From Pelomonas sp. BJYL3 (lineage in GTDB: Bacteria > Pseudomonadota > Gammaproteobacteria > Burkholderiales > Burkholderiaceae_C), in NCBI RefSeq assembly GCF_027257975.1, contig NZ_JANZKX010000002.1, positions 124,001 to 188,000 of the forward strand: a DNA stretch of 64,000 nucleotides, read 5' to 3'. Made by a program: the position numbers and the translations under genes. Positions 17,946 through 24,604 of the stretch are shown in pieces; the stretch's first letter is position 1; each line of letters opens with the position of its first letter. A model generated the notes under the pieces. The model was not told where the DNA came from. It worked only from the letters and a program-made list of their open reading frames with translations, and did no database searches.

Positions 17946-18593
17946 TCAGGCGATGCCCACCACCTTGTGCATCTGCACCGACAGCCGCCACTGCGGGTGG
18001 CTCATGCAGTAAGCCACCGCCTCGCGCGTGTGCTGCTTCTGCAGGATGGAGTCGAGGGGCTGCAGGAAGAAGTGCTGGAAGTCCAGCTGCTCGAAGCGCT
18101 CGGGCATGGCCAGGGGCTGCGGGTAGACCAGCTTCAGCTCGTGGCCCTTCGTGAGCACGATCTCGGCATCGGCCTTGGGGCTCACGCAGATCCAGTCCAG
18201 GCCTTCCGGGGCGGGCTGCGTGCCGTTGGTCTCGACGGCAATCTCGAAGCCGCGCGCATGCAGGGCCTCGATCAGGGGCGTGTCCAGCTGCAGCAGGGGC
18301 TCGCCGCCGGTGCACACCACGTAGGGGCGGCCCAGGCGCTGGCCTTGCGCATCGCGCGGCCAGAGGCTGTCGATGGCATCGGCCAGCTCGGCCGCGGTGG
18401 CGAACTTGCCGCCGCCCTCGCCATCGGTGCCCACGAAATCCGTGTCGCAGAAATTGCAGACGGCGCTGGCGCGGTCCTGCTCGCGGCCGCTCCAGAGGTT
18501 GCAGCCCGCGAAGCGGCAGAACACGGCCGGGCGGCCGGCTTGCGCGCCTTCGCCCTGCAGGGTGTAGAAGCGTTCCTTGACGGCGTAAGTCAT
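17946..18593 (-). CDS. queE: 7-carboxy-7-deazaguanine synthase
   Basis: The 215-residue radical-SAM enzyme converts 6-carboxytetrahydropterin to 7-carboxy-7-deazaguanine in the queuosine/preQ0 pathway. It has YTLQGEG near the N-terminus, a cluster-binding loop C31-x14-C46-x2-C49 (instead of the common CX3CX2C), and TGGEPLLQ. The long loop is known from Burkholderia QueE. I used the ATG at 18593 (GAGG 8 nt upstream), which leaves 10 bp after the QueD-like stop; an ATG at 18623 would overlap that gene by 20 bp. The two genes form a pathway operon. Confidence 0.94.
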   Translation of the reverse strand: MTYAVKERFYTLQGEGAQAGRPAVFCRFAGCNLWSGREQDRASAVCNFCDTDFVGTDGEGGGKFATAAELADAIDSLWPRDAQGQRLGRPYVVCTGGEPLLQLDTPLIEALHARGFEIAVETNGTQPAPEGLDWICVSPKADAEIVLTKGHELKLVYPQPLAMPERFEQLDFQHFFLQPLDSILQKQHTREAVAYCMSHPQWRLSVQMHKVVGIA

Positions 18594-18603
18594 CGCGGCG
18601 GCC

Positions 18604-19710
18604 TCAGACGGGAATGAGTTCATCGGCCGCGGCGGCGCTCACCAGCGCGCCCGAGCCCCGGGTCTCGTAGAGGTCCACGCGATCGATCTGGGGCAAGACC
18701 TGGCACCCTTCGCGCAGGATCCAGGCGGCCAGGGAGGCGGTGTCGCTGTCGGCCAGCGAGGGGATCTCGTGCAGGGGGTGGTGGTCCAGGGCCTTGAACA
18801 GCGGATTGAACAGCGTCTTCACGTCACCGAAATCCACCGTCCAGCCCATCACCGCGTCCAGCGGCGCCGAGAGGTGCAGGCGCAGCGTGAAGGTGTGGCC
18901 ATGGATGCCGCGCTGCGGATGGCCGTCCGGCGCGCGCTTGAGCTGCACGGCGCTGTCCAGGGTCATCTCCTTCCAGATGCGGTAGTTCGCGCCATCGAAG
19001 TTGGCGCCGCTGGAACCCGTCTCGTAGACCGTCACCCAGGACAGCTCGGGCAGCTGCGGGCGGATGCGGTCCCACAGCCAGGCGGAGATCACCTCGCTGG
19101 TCGGGTTGTGCAGGCCCTCGATCTCGTTGAGGCAGTGGTAGTTGAGCTGGGCATGGAAGGGGGCCCAGATCTCGTCGAGGTGGTCGTAGTCGATGCTGAG
19201 GTCGCGCTCGCCCAGGTCCTGGTTGGCATGCAGGATGACCTCAAAGCCATGGCCGTGCATGCGACCGCACTTGTGGCCCAGGGGCACATTGGGCAGCTGG
19301 TGAGCCGCCTGGAAGCGGTAGCGGCGCCAGACATGGGCCTTGCCGGAGACATCCAGGTCCACGCCCGAATGCGTGGTGCTCTGGATGCCCACCTGCTGGA
19401 TGCCCGGCACGCCGAACTCCGTGGCCAGGCGATGGCGGATCCAGCGGGCGATGTTCTCGTCCGTGGGGTTGTCGATCTGCTCGTTCAGCAAGCCGTGATC
19501 CAGGGGCGCCACGCAGGCGGCCAGGCGCTCGCGCAGCGCTTCCACCTCGCCGCCCGGGAAGGGCGCCCAGCCGGCGGGCAGATCGGCCCGCACGGTGGCG
19601 AAGTAGCTGTGGCCATGCAGGCCATGGGCGCGGTGCGGGGCCGGCAGAGCCGGGATGCGGCAGGCGGACTCAAAGCCCGCCGAGGCGCAGAAGAGCGAGG
19701 TGGTGTTCAT
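18604..19710 (-). CDS. queD: 6-carboxytetrahydropterin synthase-like protein with three PTPS domains
   Basis: At 368 residues this is about three times the size of a usual QueD (about 120). Three pyruvoyl-tetrahydropterin-synthase-like units follow one another: residues 1-120, 125-240 and 243-355. Only the middle one has the full set: zinc ligands H137, H152, H154 and catalytic C148 (FQAAHQL, GHKCGRMHGHGF). Units 1 and 3 keep the HGH pair (32-34, 270-272) but lack the first His and the Cys. The middle unit probably makes 6-carboxytetrahydropterin from dihydroneopterin triphosphate for QueE, encoded 10 bp downstream; the outer ones may replace subunits of the usual oligomer. The symbol is by function and context. 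Confidence 0.85.
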   Translation of the reverse strand: MNTTSLFCASAGFESACRIPALPAPHRAHGLHGHSYFATVRADLPAGWAPFPGGEVEALRERLAACVAPLDHGLLNEQIDNPTDENIARWIRHRLATEFGVPGIQQVGIQSTTHSGVDLDVSGKAHVWRRYRFQAAHQLPNVPLGHKCGRMHGHGFEVILHANQDLGERDLSIDYDHLDEIWAPFHAQLNYHCLNEIEGLHNPTSEVISAWLWDRIRPQLPELSWVTVYETGSSGANFDGANYRIWKEMTLDSAVQLKRAPDGHPQRGIHGHTFTLRLHLSAPLDAVMGWTVDFGDVKTLFNPLFKALDHHPLHEIPSLADSDTASLAAWILREGCQVLPQIDRVDLYETRGSGALVSAAAADELIPV

Positions 19711-19800
19711 CAGGAAGATGCCAGCGAGGTGGCAGGAAGCGGGCCGGAAGCGGTCTTGAGGCCCGCCGGAAGGCCAATCCCCGATTTTTTCACGTCCCGT

Positions 19801-20031
19801 CTTTCAACAACAGTAGTTAAAGATCTTTATCTGGTAGGAGTAGTAGAGGACGGCAGATTCTGTGGACAAGTGCGCAAATCCTTTTTGCGACAAGCACTTG
19901 CATCACCACAAAGCCTGTGCGCGCCACCCGGGATTGCATCCGCGCGTTTCGACAACAACTTCCCCGATCCGGTCCGGCCTGTGGATAAGCCCTGGCTTGT
20001 TCAAGAATTGTCCACAGGCTTGTGCCTTGAC
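19801..20031 (+). other. oriC-like element, copy B
   Basis: AT-rich tract (19801-19833, with AGATCTTTAT), TAG trios GTAGGAGTAGTAG (19834-19846), then DnaA boxes TGTGGACAA (19861-19869), TGTGGATAA (19980-19988, perfect consensus TTATCCACA on the other strand) and TTGTCCACA (20008-20016). The spacing from first box to last is 147 bp, against 148 bp in copy A, and 30 of 35 bases match around the last box. Same orientation as copy A, about 3.7 kb away. It lies in the 380-bp gap between the QueD-like gene and 20091, in which I see no gene. Confidence 0.62.
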
Positions 20032-20090
20032 CCGCCCGCCGTGCCCGGGCATCGTGCCGCCCGTGGCTGCACAAGAAGGGACTTGAAGGC

Positions 20091-20468
20091 ATGGAATGGT
20101 TGGCGGAACTGGTCGTGGAGCTGGTGGGTGAATTCCTGCTGGCCCTGGTCCTGGAAGTTGGCGGGCGTGCCCTGCTGGCCCCTTTTCGCGCGGAACCCTC
20201 GCCCTGGATCAGCAGTGCCGGCTACCTCTTGCTCGGGGCCCTGCTGGGGGGCTTGAGCCTGTGGCTGGTGCCGCATCACCTGGTCCAGCAGCCGGCACTG
20301 CGGGTGCTCAACCTGCTGCTCACGCCTTTCGCCGTGGGCGCGACCATGGGCCTGATGGGCCAGTGGCGGGCGAAGAAGGGCCTGCGCGTGCTGCGCATGG
20401 ACCGCTTTGCCCATGGCTACCTGATGGCGCTGAGCCTGGGGCTGGTGCGGTATCTGGGTGCCGCCTGA
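20091..20468 (+). CDS. Integral membrane protein, unknown function
   Basis: This 125-residue protein has an amphipathic/acidic N-terminus (MEWLAELVVELVGE) and three likely membrane helices (about 12-26, 42-60 and 70-90), plus a weaker one near the end. AAGG precedes the ATG. It follows the oriC-like copy B and starts a run of nine plus-strand genes. Family not recognised. Confidence 0.7.
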   Translation: MEWLAELVVELVGEFLLALVLEVGGRALLAPFRAEPSPWISSAGYLLLGALLGGLSLWLVPHHLVQQPALRVLNLLLTPFAVGATMGLMGQWRAKKGLRVLRMDRFAHGYLMALSLGLVRYLGAA

Positions 20469-20520
20469 GGATCTCGATGCATCAGGCGGTCACGAACGCA
20501 CCGGTCCTCGCAGCGTTAGC

Positions 20521-21039
20521 ATGGCAGCCCATCGACCATCCCCTGAGGCCAACTTGACCCTTCGCATGCTGCTTTCCATCCAACGACCCCTGTGGCAGAA
20601 GGTCGCTGCCGGCCTGTCCAGCGCCTGGACCTTTCTTGTCCTGGCCCTGGTCTTGAATGCCGTGCTCCGGGCACCGTCCTTCGAGGTCGCGGCGAGTGAA
20701 CCTTGCCCGCAGTTCTTGCTGCCGATCGCCGGTCCGGTTGAGCGGTTCCTGTGGCGCATGGACGCCCGTCTGGTCGTTCCCTTTGTCCAGTGGAAGGACG
20801 CCGTCAGCCGCGAGCGCATCACGACCTTTCGCCGCCATGAGCAGGCGCTCAGCTGCACGACAATGGAGTACCGTGCCCAGGCTTTCCTGGCTGCGGCGCA
20901 GGCCGGCCTGCTGACGCCCCGCGTTTCGATCCACCGCGGAGCATTGGCGCTGCTGGTCCTTGTTCCCAGCGGCCTTTTCGTTCTGCTGTCCTATCTGGTT
21001 TTCCGCAGCCGTCCTGCTCGAGGAGGAGCATCCGGCTGA
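20521..21039 (+). CDS. Membrane protein with two anchors, unknown function
   Basis: The 172-residue product has a hydrophobic segment near residues 32-48 (WTFLVLALVLNAVL) and another at 146-163 (ALLVLVPSGLFVLLSYLVF), with a roughly 95-residue domain between them, probably periplasmic. Neither the ATG at 20521 nor the one at 20566 has a clear ribosome site, so the start is uncertain. I do not recognise the family. Confidence 0.55.
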   Translation: MAAHRPSPEANLTLRMLLSIQRPLWQKVAAGLSSAWTFLVLALVLNAVLRAPSFEVAASEPCPQFLLPIAGPVERFLWRMDARLVVPFVQWKDAVSRERITTFRRHEQALSCTTMEYRAQAFLAAAQAGLLTPRVSIHRGALALLVLVPSGLFVLLSYLVFRSRPARGGASG

Positions 21040-21183
21040 CGAATCCGCCCACCAAGGGCTGCGGCAAGTCTCCCAGGCCCGCTCTGGCACGTGGCAGTTT
21101 CAGAAGTGCTGCGACGAGCCCGAGCCCAGGAACGGCAGCCGGAGCATCGAGCGCTGCATGCAGCGTTGAGGGAATTGTTGAAG

Positions 21184-21489
21184 ATGATCACCTGCCATGT
21201 CCGCTATGTCCTGGACCCCGCCAAGATCCCGGAATTCGAGCACTACGCCCGTCTGTGGATCCCGCTGGTCCAGCAGTTCGGCGGCCAGCACCACGGCTAT
21301 TTCCTGCCCGGCGAGGGGGCCAATGATGTCGCCCTGGCCCTGTTCTCCTTTCCCAGCCTGGCGGCCTACGAGCAATACCGTCTGAAGTCCGCGGAGGACC
21401 CCGGCTGCCAGGCGGCCTTTCGCCATGCTCAGGAGACGCGCTGCATCCGCAGCTACGAGCGGTCCTTCTTCAGGCCGGTGCTGGCCTGA
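21184..21489 (+). CDS. NIPSNAP family protein
   Basis: The 101-residue protein fits the NIPSNAP dimeric ferredoxin-like fold: VRYVLDPAKIPEFEHYARLWIPLVQQFGGQ, then YFLPGEG, an ALFSFPSLAAYEQYR stretch and a C-terminal SYERSFFRPV. Family members are small proteins of unclear function. AGGGA lies upstream of the ATG. It is followed 34 bp later by an AhpD-like gene on the same strand. Confidence 0.82.
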   Translation: MITCHVRYVLDPAKIPEFEHYARLWIPLVQQFGGQHHGYFLPGEGANDVALALFSFPSLAAYEQYRLKSAEDPGCQAAFRHAQETRCIRSYERSFFRPVLA

Positions 21490-21523
21490 CAGGTCCTCGA
21501 CCACCACCTCTACAAACCAAGCC

Positions 21524-22000
21524 ATGTCCGCACACCTGCCCCTCTCGACTCTCGGCACCACGAACTACGAACGTGTCATGGGCCATGCGCCGCATGTGCT
21601 CGGGCCCTGGTCTGCCCTGGAAGAGACCTTTTTCACGCGCTCCCTGTTGCCCGCCGATCTGCTGGAGCAGGTCCGGCGCACCCTGGCCCTGGGGCACGGC
21701 TGTGCCTATTGCCAGGCCAAGGCCGGTCCGCCCGATCGCAGTCACGCGAGCCTGCGCACCTCGCTGGCCGTGGCCTTTGCAGAGGCCTTTGCAGCGGACC
21801 ACCGGGCCATCGAGGCCAGCCAGGTGCAGATGCTGCGCGAGCACTTCAGCGACGCCGAGCTGGTGGAGCTGGTCGCCTTTGTGAGCTTCATGTGGGCGGG
21901 CGGCAGTTTTGGCAAGGTGCTGGGCATTCAGCCAGCGCCTGCATCCCCTCTTCTCGACGGCCAGATCGGGAACGCATCGGGGCGAGCGTCCGTTGAATAG
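21524..22000 (+). CDS. Carboxymuconolactone decarboxylase/AhpD-like protein
   Basis: The 158-residue, mostly helical protein has the CxxC redox pair in GHGCAYCQAKAG, followed by AVAFAEAFAAD and the SDAELVELVAFVSFMWAGGSFGKVLG block of the AhpD-like superfamily. Such proteins are peroxidase partners, decarboxylases or thiol-disulfide enzymes; the CAYC pair favours a redox role. The ATG at 21524 is preceded by no strong ribosome site. A 190-bp gap without clear features follows. Confidence 0.78.
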   Translation: MSAHLPLSTLGTTNYERVMGHAPHVLGPWSALEETFFTRSLLPADLLEQVRRTLALGHGCAYCQAKAGPPDRSHASLRTSLAVAFAEAFAADHRAIEASQVQMLREHFSDAELVELVAFVSFMWAGGSFGKVLGIQPAPASPLLDGQIGNASGRASVE

Positions 22001-22189
22001 CGGGCGTTCGGGAAACAGACCAGCAGCCACGCTGTGTTGACAGGCTGGGTGGGCGGGCGCGCTGTGCCGCAGGGCTTTAAGTCTCGGGTGCCCAGGGGGC
22101 GTGCAAGGAAGCGCTCTTCCTGGTGAGCCCGACGGACCGGTTGGCCGAGCGCCTGGCGGATGCTGCCGGCACCTGAGAACCGAACTACG

Positions 22190-22558
22190 ATGGCTGCCAT
22201 GTACGAGTGCCCTTCCTGCCATCAAGAGGTCTTCCGCTGGCGTGACAAATGGCGGGCCCTGGCTCGCAGGCCCCTGTTGTGCCCCGCCTGCCAGTCCCGC
22301 TGCTGGATGCATGCGGCGCCCGCGGACGGCTGGCTTGTGCTGGCGGTCCTGCTGGCCCTGTGCGCAGGCATGGCGGCCCTGGCCTTGCAGTCGGTGCTGC
22401 CCTGGATCGCGGGCCTGGCGGTCTGGCTGCTGCTGCGGGCCTGGGATGTGCATCGGCGTCCTCTGCAGGCGAGGCCCCCGCTGTCTGTCCCCCCTCCCAA
22501 ACGCACCGGCGCCTGGGGGGCATTGGATCTGCTGATTCTTTACATCTGGTGGCGTTGA
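22190..22558 (+). CDS. Zinc-ribbon membrane protein
   Basis: The 122-residue protein begins with two CxxC pairs (CPSC and CPAC, about 24 residues apart) that form a probable zinc ribbon, followed by two membrane helices (residues 47-62 and 68-85). Start could be 22190 or the in-frame ATG at 22199. It lies 6 bp before the YdjM-like gene, so the two are probably co-transcribed. No specific function can be given. Confidence 0.68.
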   Translation: MAAMYECPSCHQEVFRWRDKWRALARRPLLCPACQSRCWMHAAPADGWLVLAVLLALCAGMAALALQSVLPWIAGLAVWLLLRAWDVHRRPLQARPPLSVPPPKRTGAWGALDLLILYIWWR

Positions 22559-22564
22559 GGCGCG

Positions 22565-23104
22565 ATGCCTTCCGCGCTCTCCCACCCCGCGGTGCCCCTG
22601 GCGCTTGCCCTGGCCCTGGGGCCGGCCCGCGTGCCACCCCGGCTGCTGGCCCTGGGCATCGTGGCGGCCATCCTGCCGGATGCCGATGCGCTGGGCCTTC
22701 GCCTGGGCATCGCCTATGAGTCCGGCCTGGGCCATCGAGGGGCCAGCCATTCCCTGCTGATCGCTGCCTTGATGGGCCTGCTCGCGGCAGGGGTGGCACC
22801 CGGACTGCGCTGCGGGCGCTGGGCCGCCGCGCTCTTCGTCGCCGGCTGCGCGGCCTCGCATGGCCTGCTGGACATGGCCACGAACGGCGGTCATGGCGTC
22901 GCGCTCTGGTGGCCCTTCAGCGAGGAGCGCCTGTGGTGGCCCGAGCGCCCCATCGAGGCCTCGCCGCTGAGCCTGCGCCGCTTCTTCACGTCGCAGGGCG
23001 GGGCGGTGATACTCAGCGAACTGCGCTGGATCTGGGCGCCGGCCGCCCTGCTGGGCCTGTCCGGCTGGTGCTGGCGCCGGCGTGCTTCGAGGACCTCACG
23101 ATGA
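22565..23104 (+). CDS. YdjM/DUF457-type membrane-bound metal-dependent hydrolase
   Basis: This 179-residue protein shows the signature of the LexA-regulated inner-membrane hydrolase family: ILPDADALG, GHRGASHSLL and SHGLLDMATNGGHGVALWWPF, whose His and Asp residues probably bind a metal in or near the membrane. Homologues are multi-span membrane proteins of unknown substrate. Its stop overlaps the start of the next gene by ATGA. Confidence 0.85.
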   Translation: MPSALSHPAVPLALALALGPARVPPRLLALGIVAAILPDADALGLRLGIAYESGLGHRGASHSLLIAALMGLLAAGVAPGLRCGRWAAALFVAGCAASHGLLDMATNGGHGVALWWPFSEERLWWPERPIEASPLSLRRFFTSQGGAVILSELRWIWAPAALLGLSGWCWRRRASRTSR

Positions 23105-23532
23105 CATCGTTCCATCACCAACGCCTGATCGCAGCCACGCCCGCACAGGTCTTCGCTGCGATCGCCGACCCTGCACGCCTGGCGCGCTGGTGGGGCCCGG
23201 CGGGCTTTCGCAACAGCTTCCAGCATTTCGACTTCCGCGTCGGCGGGCGCTGGCAGTTCACCATGCACGGACCCGACGGGCGGGACTATCCGAATGAGTC
23301 GGAGTTCCTGCACATCGCGCCTGACCTGGTGAAGCTGCGCCATGTCTGCGCGCCCTTCTTCGAGCTGAGCATGGGTCTGCAGCCGCAGGGCCAGGGCACG
23401 CTGGTGGACTGGCTGCAAGTCTTTGACGATCCCCAGGTGGCGGCGGCAGTGCGCGCCATCGTCGAGCCGGCCAATGAACAGAACCTGGACCGCCTGGCCG
23501 CCGAGCTGGCGTCCGGTGCCGAGCCTGCCTAG
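23101..23532 (+). CDS. SRPBCC/AHSA1-like domain protein
   Basis: The 143-residue protein matches the START-like helix-grip fold of the AHSA1 group: RLIAATPAQVFAAIADPARLARWWGPAGF near the start, FDFRVGGRWQFTMHGPDG, and a C-terminal helix ending NLDRLAAELA. These small cytosolic proteins bind hydrophobic ligands. It is coupled by ATGA to the YdjM-like gene upstream. Confidence 0.9.
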   Translation: MTSFHHQRLIAATPAQVFAAIADPARLARWWGPAGFRNSFQHFDFRVGGRWQFTMHGPDGRDYPNESEFLHIAPDLVKLRHVCAPFFELSMGLQPQGQGTLVDWLQVFDDPQVAAAVRAIVEPANEQNLDRLAAELASGAEPA

Positions 23533-23597
23533 GGACCGGCCGCTTCACGCGTGAGCCAGCGGCCACGCCACCCCTGACCCTGCCAAGGAGCATTGCG

Positions 23598-23981
23598 ATG
23601 AAACGAGTGACCGGCCTCGGTGGCCTCTTCTTCAAGGCCCAGGATCCCAAGGCCCTGGCGGCCTGGTATGAACGCCACCTGGGCATGAAGGTGGAGCCCT
23701 GGGGCGGCGTGGTGTTCCGCTGGGCCGACGATCCCGCCGGCACCGAGGGCACCACCATCTGGAGCCCCTTCGCCGCCGACAGCGGCTACTTCGCCCCCAG
23801 CGCCGCGCCCTTCATGCTGAACCTGCGCGTGGCCGACCTGCACGCCCTGCTGGCCGCCCTGCGCGCCGAGGGCTGCCAGGTCGATGACAAGGTCGACGAG
23901 TCCGAGTACGGCAAGTTCGGCTGGGTGGTGGACCCGGAGGGCAACAAGGTGGAGCTGTGGGAGCCGCCGGCGGGGCGCTGA
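23598..23981 (+). CDS. VOC family (glyoxalase-like) protein
   Basis: The 127-residue single-domain VOC protein has the two beta-alpha-beta-beta-beta units: GLFFKAQDPKALAAWYERHLGMKV and MLNLRVADLHALLAALRAEG, ending FGWVVDPEGNKVELWEP with the typical metal-ligand Glu. VOC proteins include glyoxalases, dioxygenases and antibiotic-binding proteins; this one cannot be assigned. AAGGAG lies before the ATG. Confidence 0.9.
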   Translation: MKRVTGLGGLFFKAQDPKALAAWYERHLGMKVEPWGGVVFRWADDPAGTEGTTIWSPFAADSGYFAPSAAPFMLNLRVADLHALLAALRAEGCQVDDKVDESEYGKFGWVVDPEGNKVELWEPPAGR

Positions 23982-24024
23982 GGCGCTGCGGCTGACCGGT
24001 CAATCGCAGAGAGCCCCTTGTCTC

Positions 24025-24522
24025 ATGACGCGCGCCGATGGCCTGGGCCTGGCTTTCACAGCCGCCGTCCTTGTTCATAACGCTGAGGAGGCGTGGCTGT
24101 TGCCGCGCTGGTCTCGTGCACAGTCCTGGTACCGCCCGGTGGGCGACGGTGAGTTTCGCTGGGCCGTCTTGCTGCTGTCCCTGCTCTTGCTGGGATTGAC
24201 CGGCCTGCAACTGGCCTGGGGAAGCCGGTTTGCCGAGCTGTCCGCAGTGTTCTCGGCCTATGTGATCGCCATGCTGGTGAACGCGTTGCTGCCGCATCTG
24301 GCCCTGAGCCTGCTGCAGCGGCGCTACATGCCGGGCACGGCCAGCGCCTGGTTGGGCGTCGTGCCCCTGGGGCTGGCCTGGCTGCAGGCCGCGCAGGCCG
24401 AGGGCCGCCTGCTGCTGGCAAAGCATGCCTGGACGCTGGTGCTCAGTGGGCTGGTCCTGGCACTGTTGGTGCCGGTGCTGCTGTGGCTTGGCCGGCGGCT
24501 GGCGGCGCGCAGACCCTCCTGA
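24025..24522 (+). CDS. HXXEE domain membrane protein
   Basis: The 165-residue protein has the defining HNAEEAW motif (HxxEE) near residue 18 at the end of the first helix, and five or so membrane segments, two more with polar residues that may join a metal site. The family's function is unknown. It closes the plus-strand run that began at 20091 and is convergent with the sulfur-transfer fusion gene. Confidence 0.82.
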   Translation: MTRADGLGLAFTAAVLVHNAEEAWLLPRWSRAQSWYRPVGDGEFRWAVLLLSLLLLGLTGLQLAWGSRFAELSAVFSAYVIAMLVNALLPHLALSLLQRRYMPGTASAWLGVVPLGLAWLQAAQAEGRLLLAKHAWTLVLSGLVLALLVPVLLWLGRRLAARRPS

Positions 24523-24560
24523 AGCCGCGCGCGCCAGGGGAAGTGCTGAGAAGGTGCAGA

Positions 24561-24573
24561 GGGTCAGGTCTTG
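24561..24573 (+). repeat. Copy of the GGGTCAGGTCTTG repeat motif
   Basis: Exact 13-mer in the 82-bp gap between the HXXEE gene and the convergent fusion gene, a typical place for REP-like elements. Confidence 0.6.
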
Positions 24574-24604
24574 CCTGGCGATCAGGTCGGCAAGCAGGTG
24601 CCGC

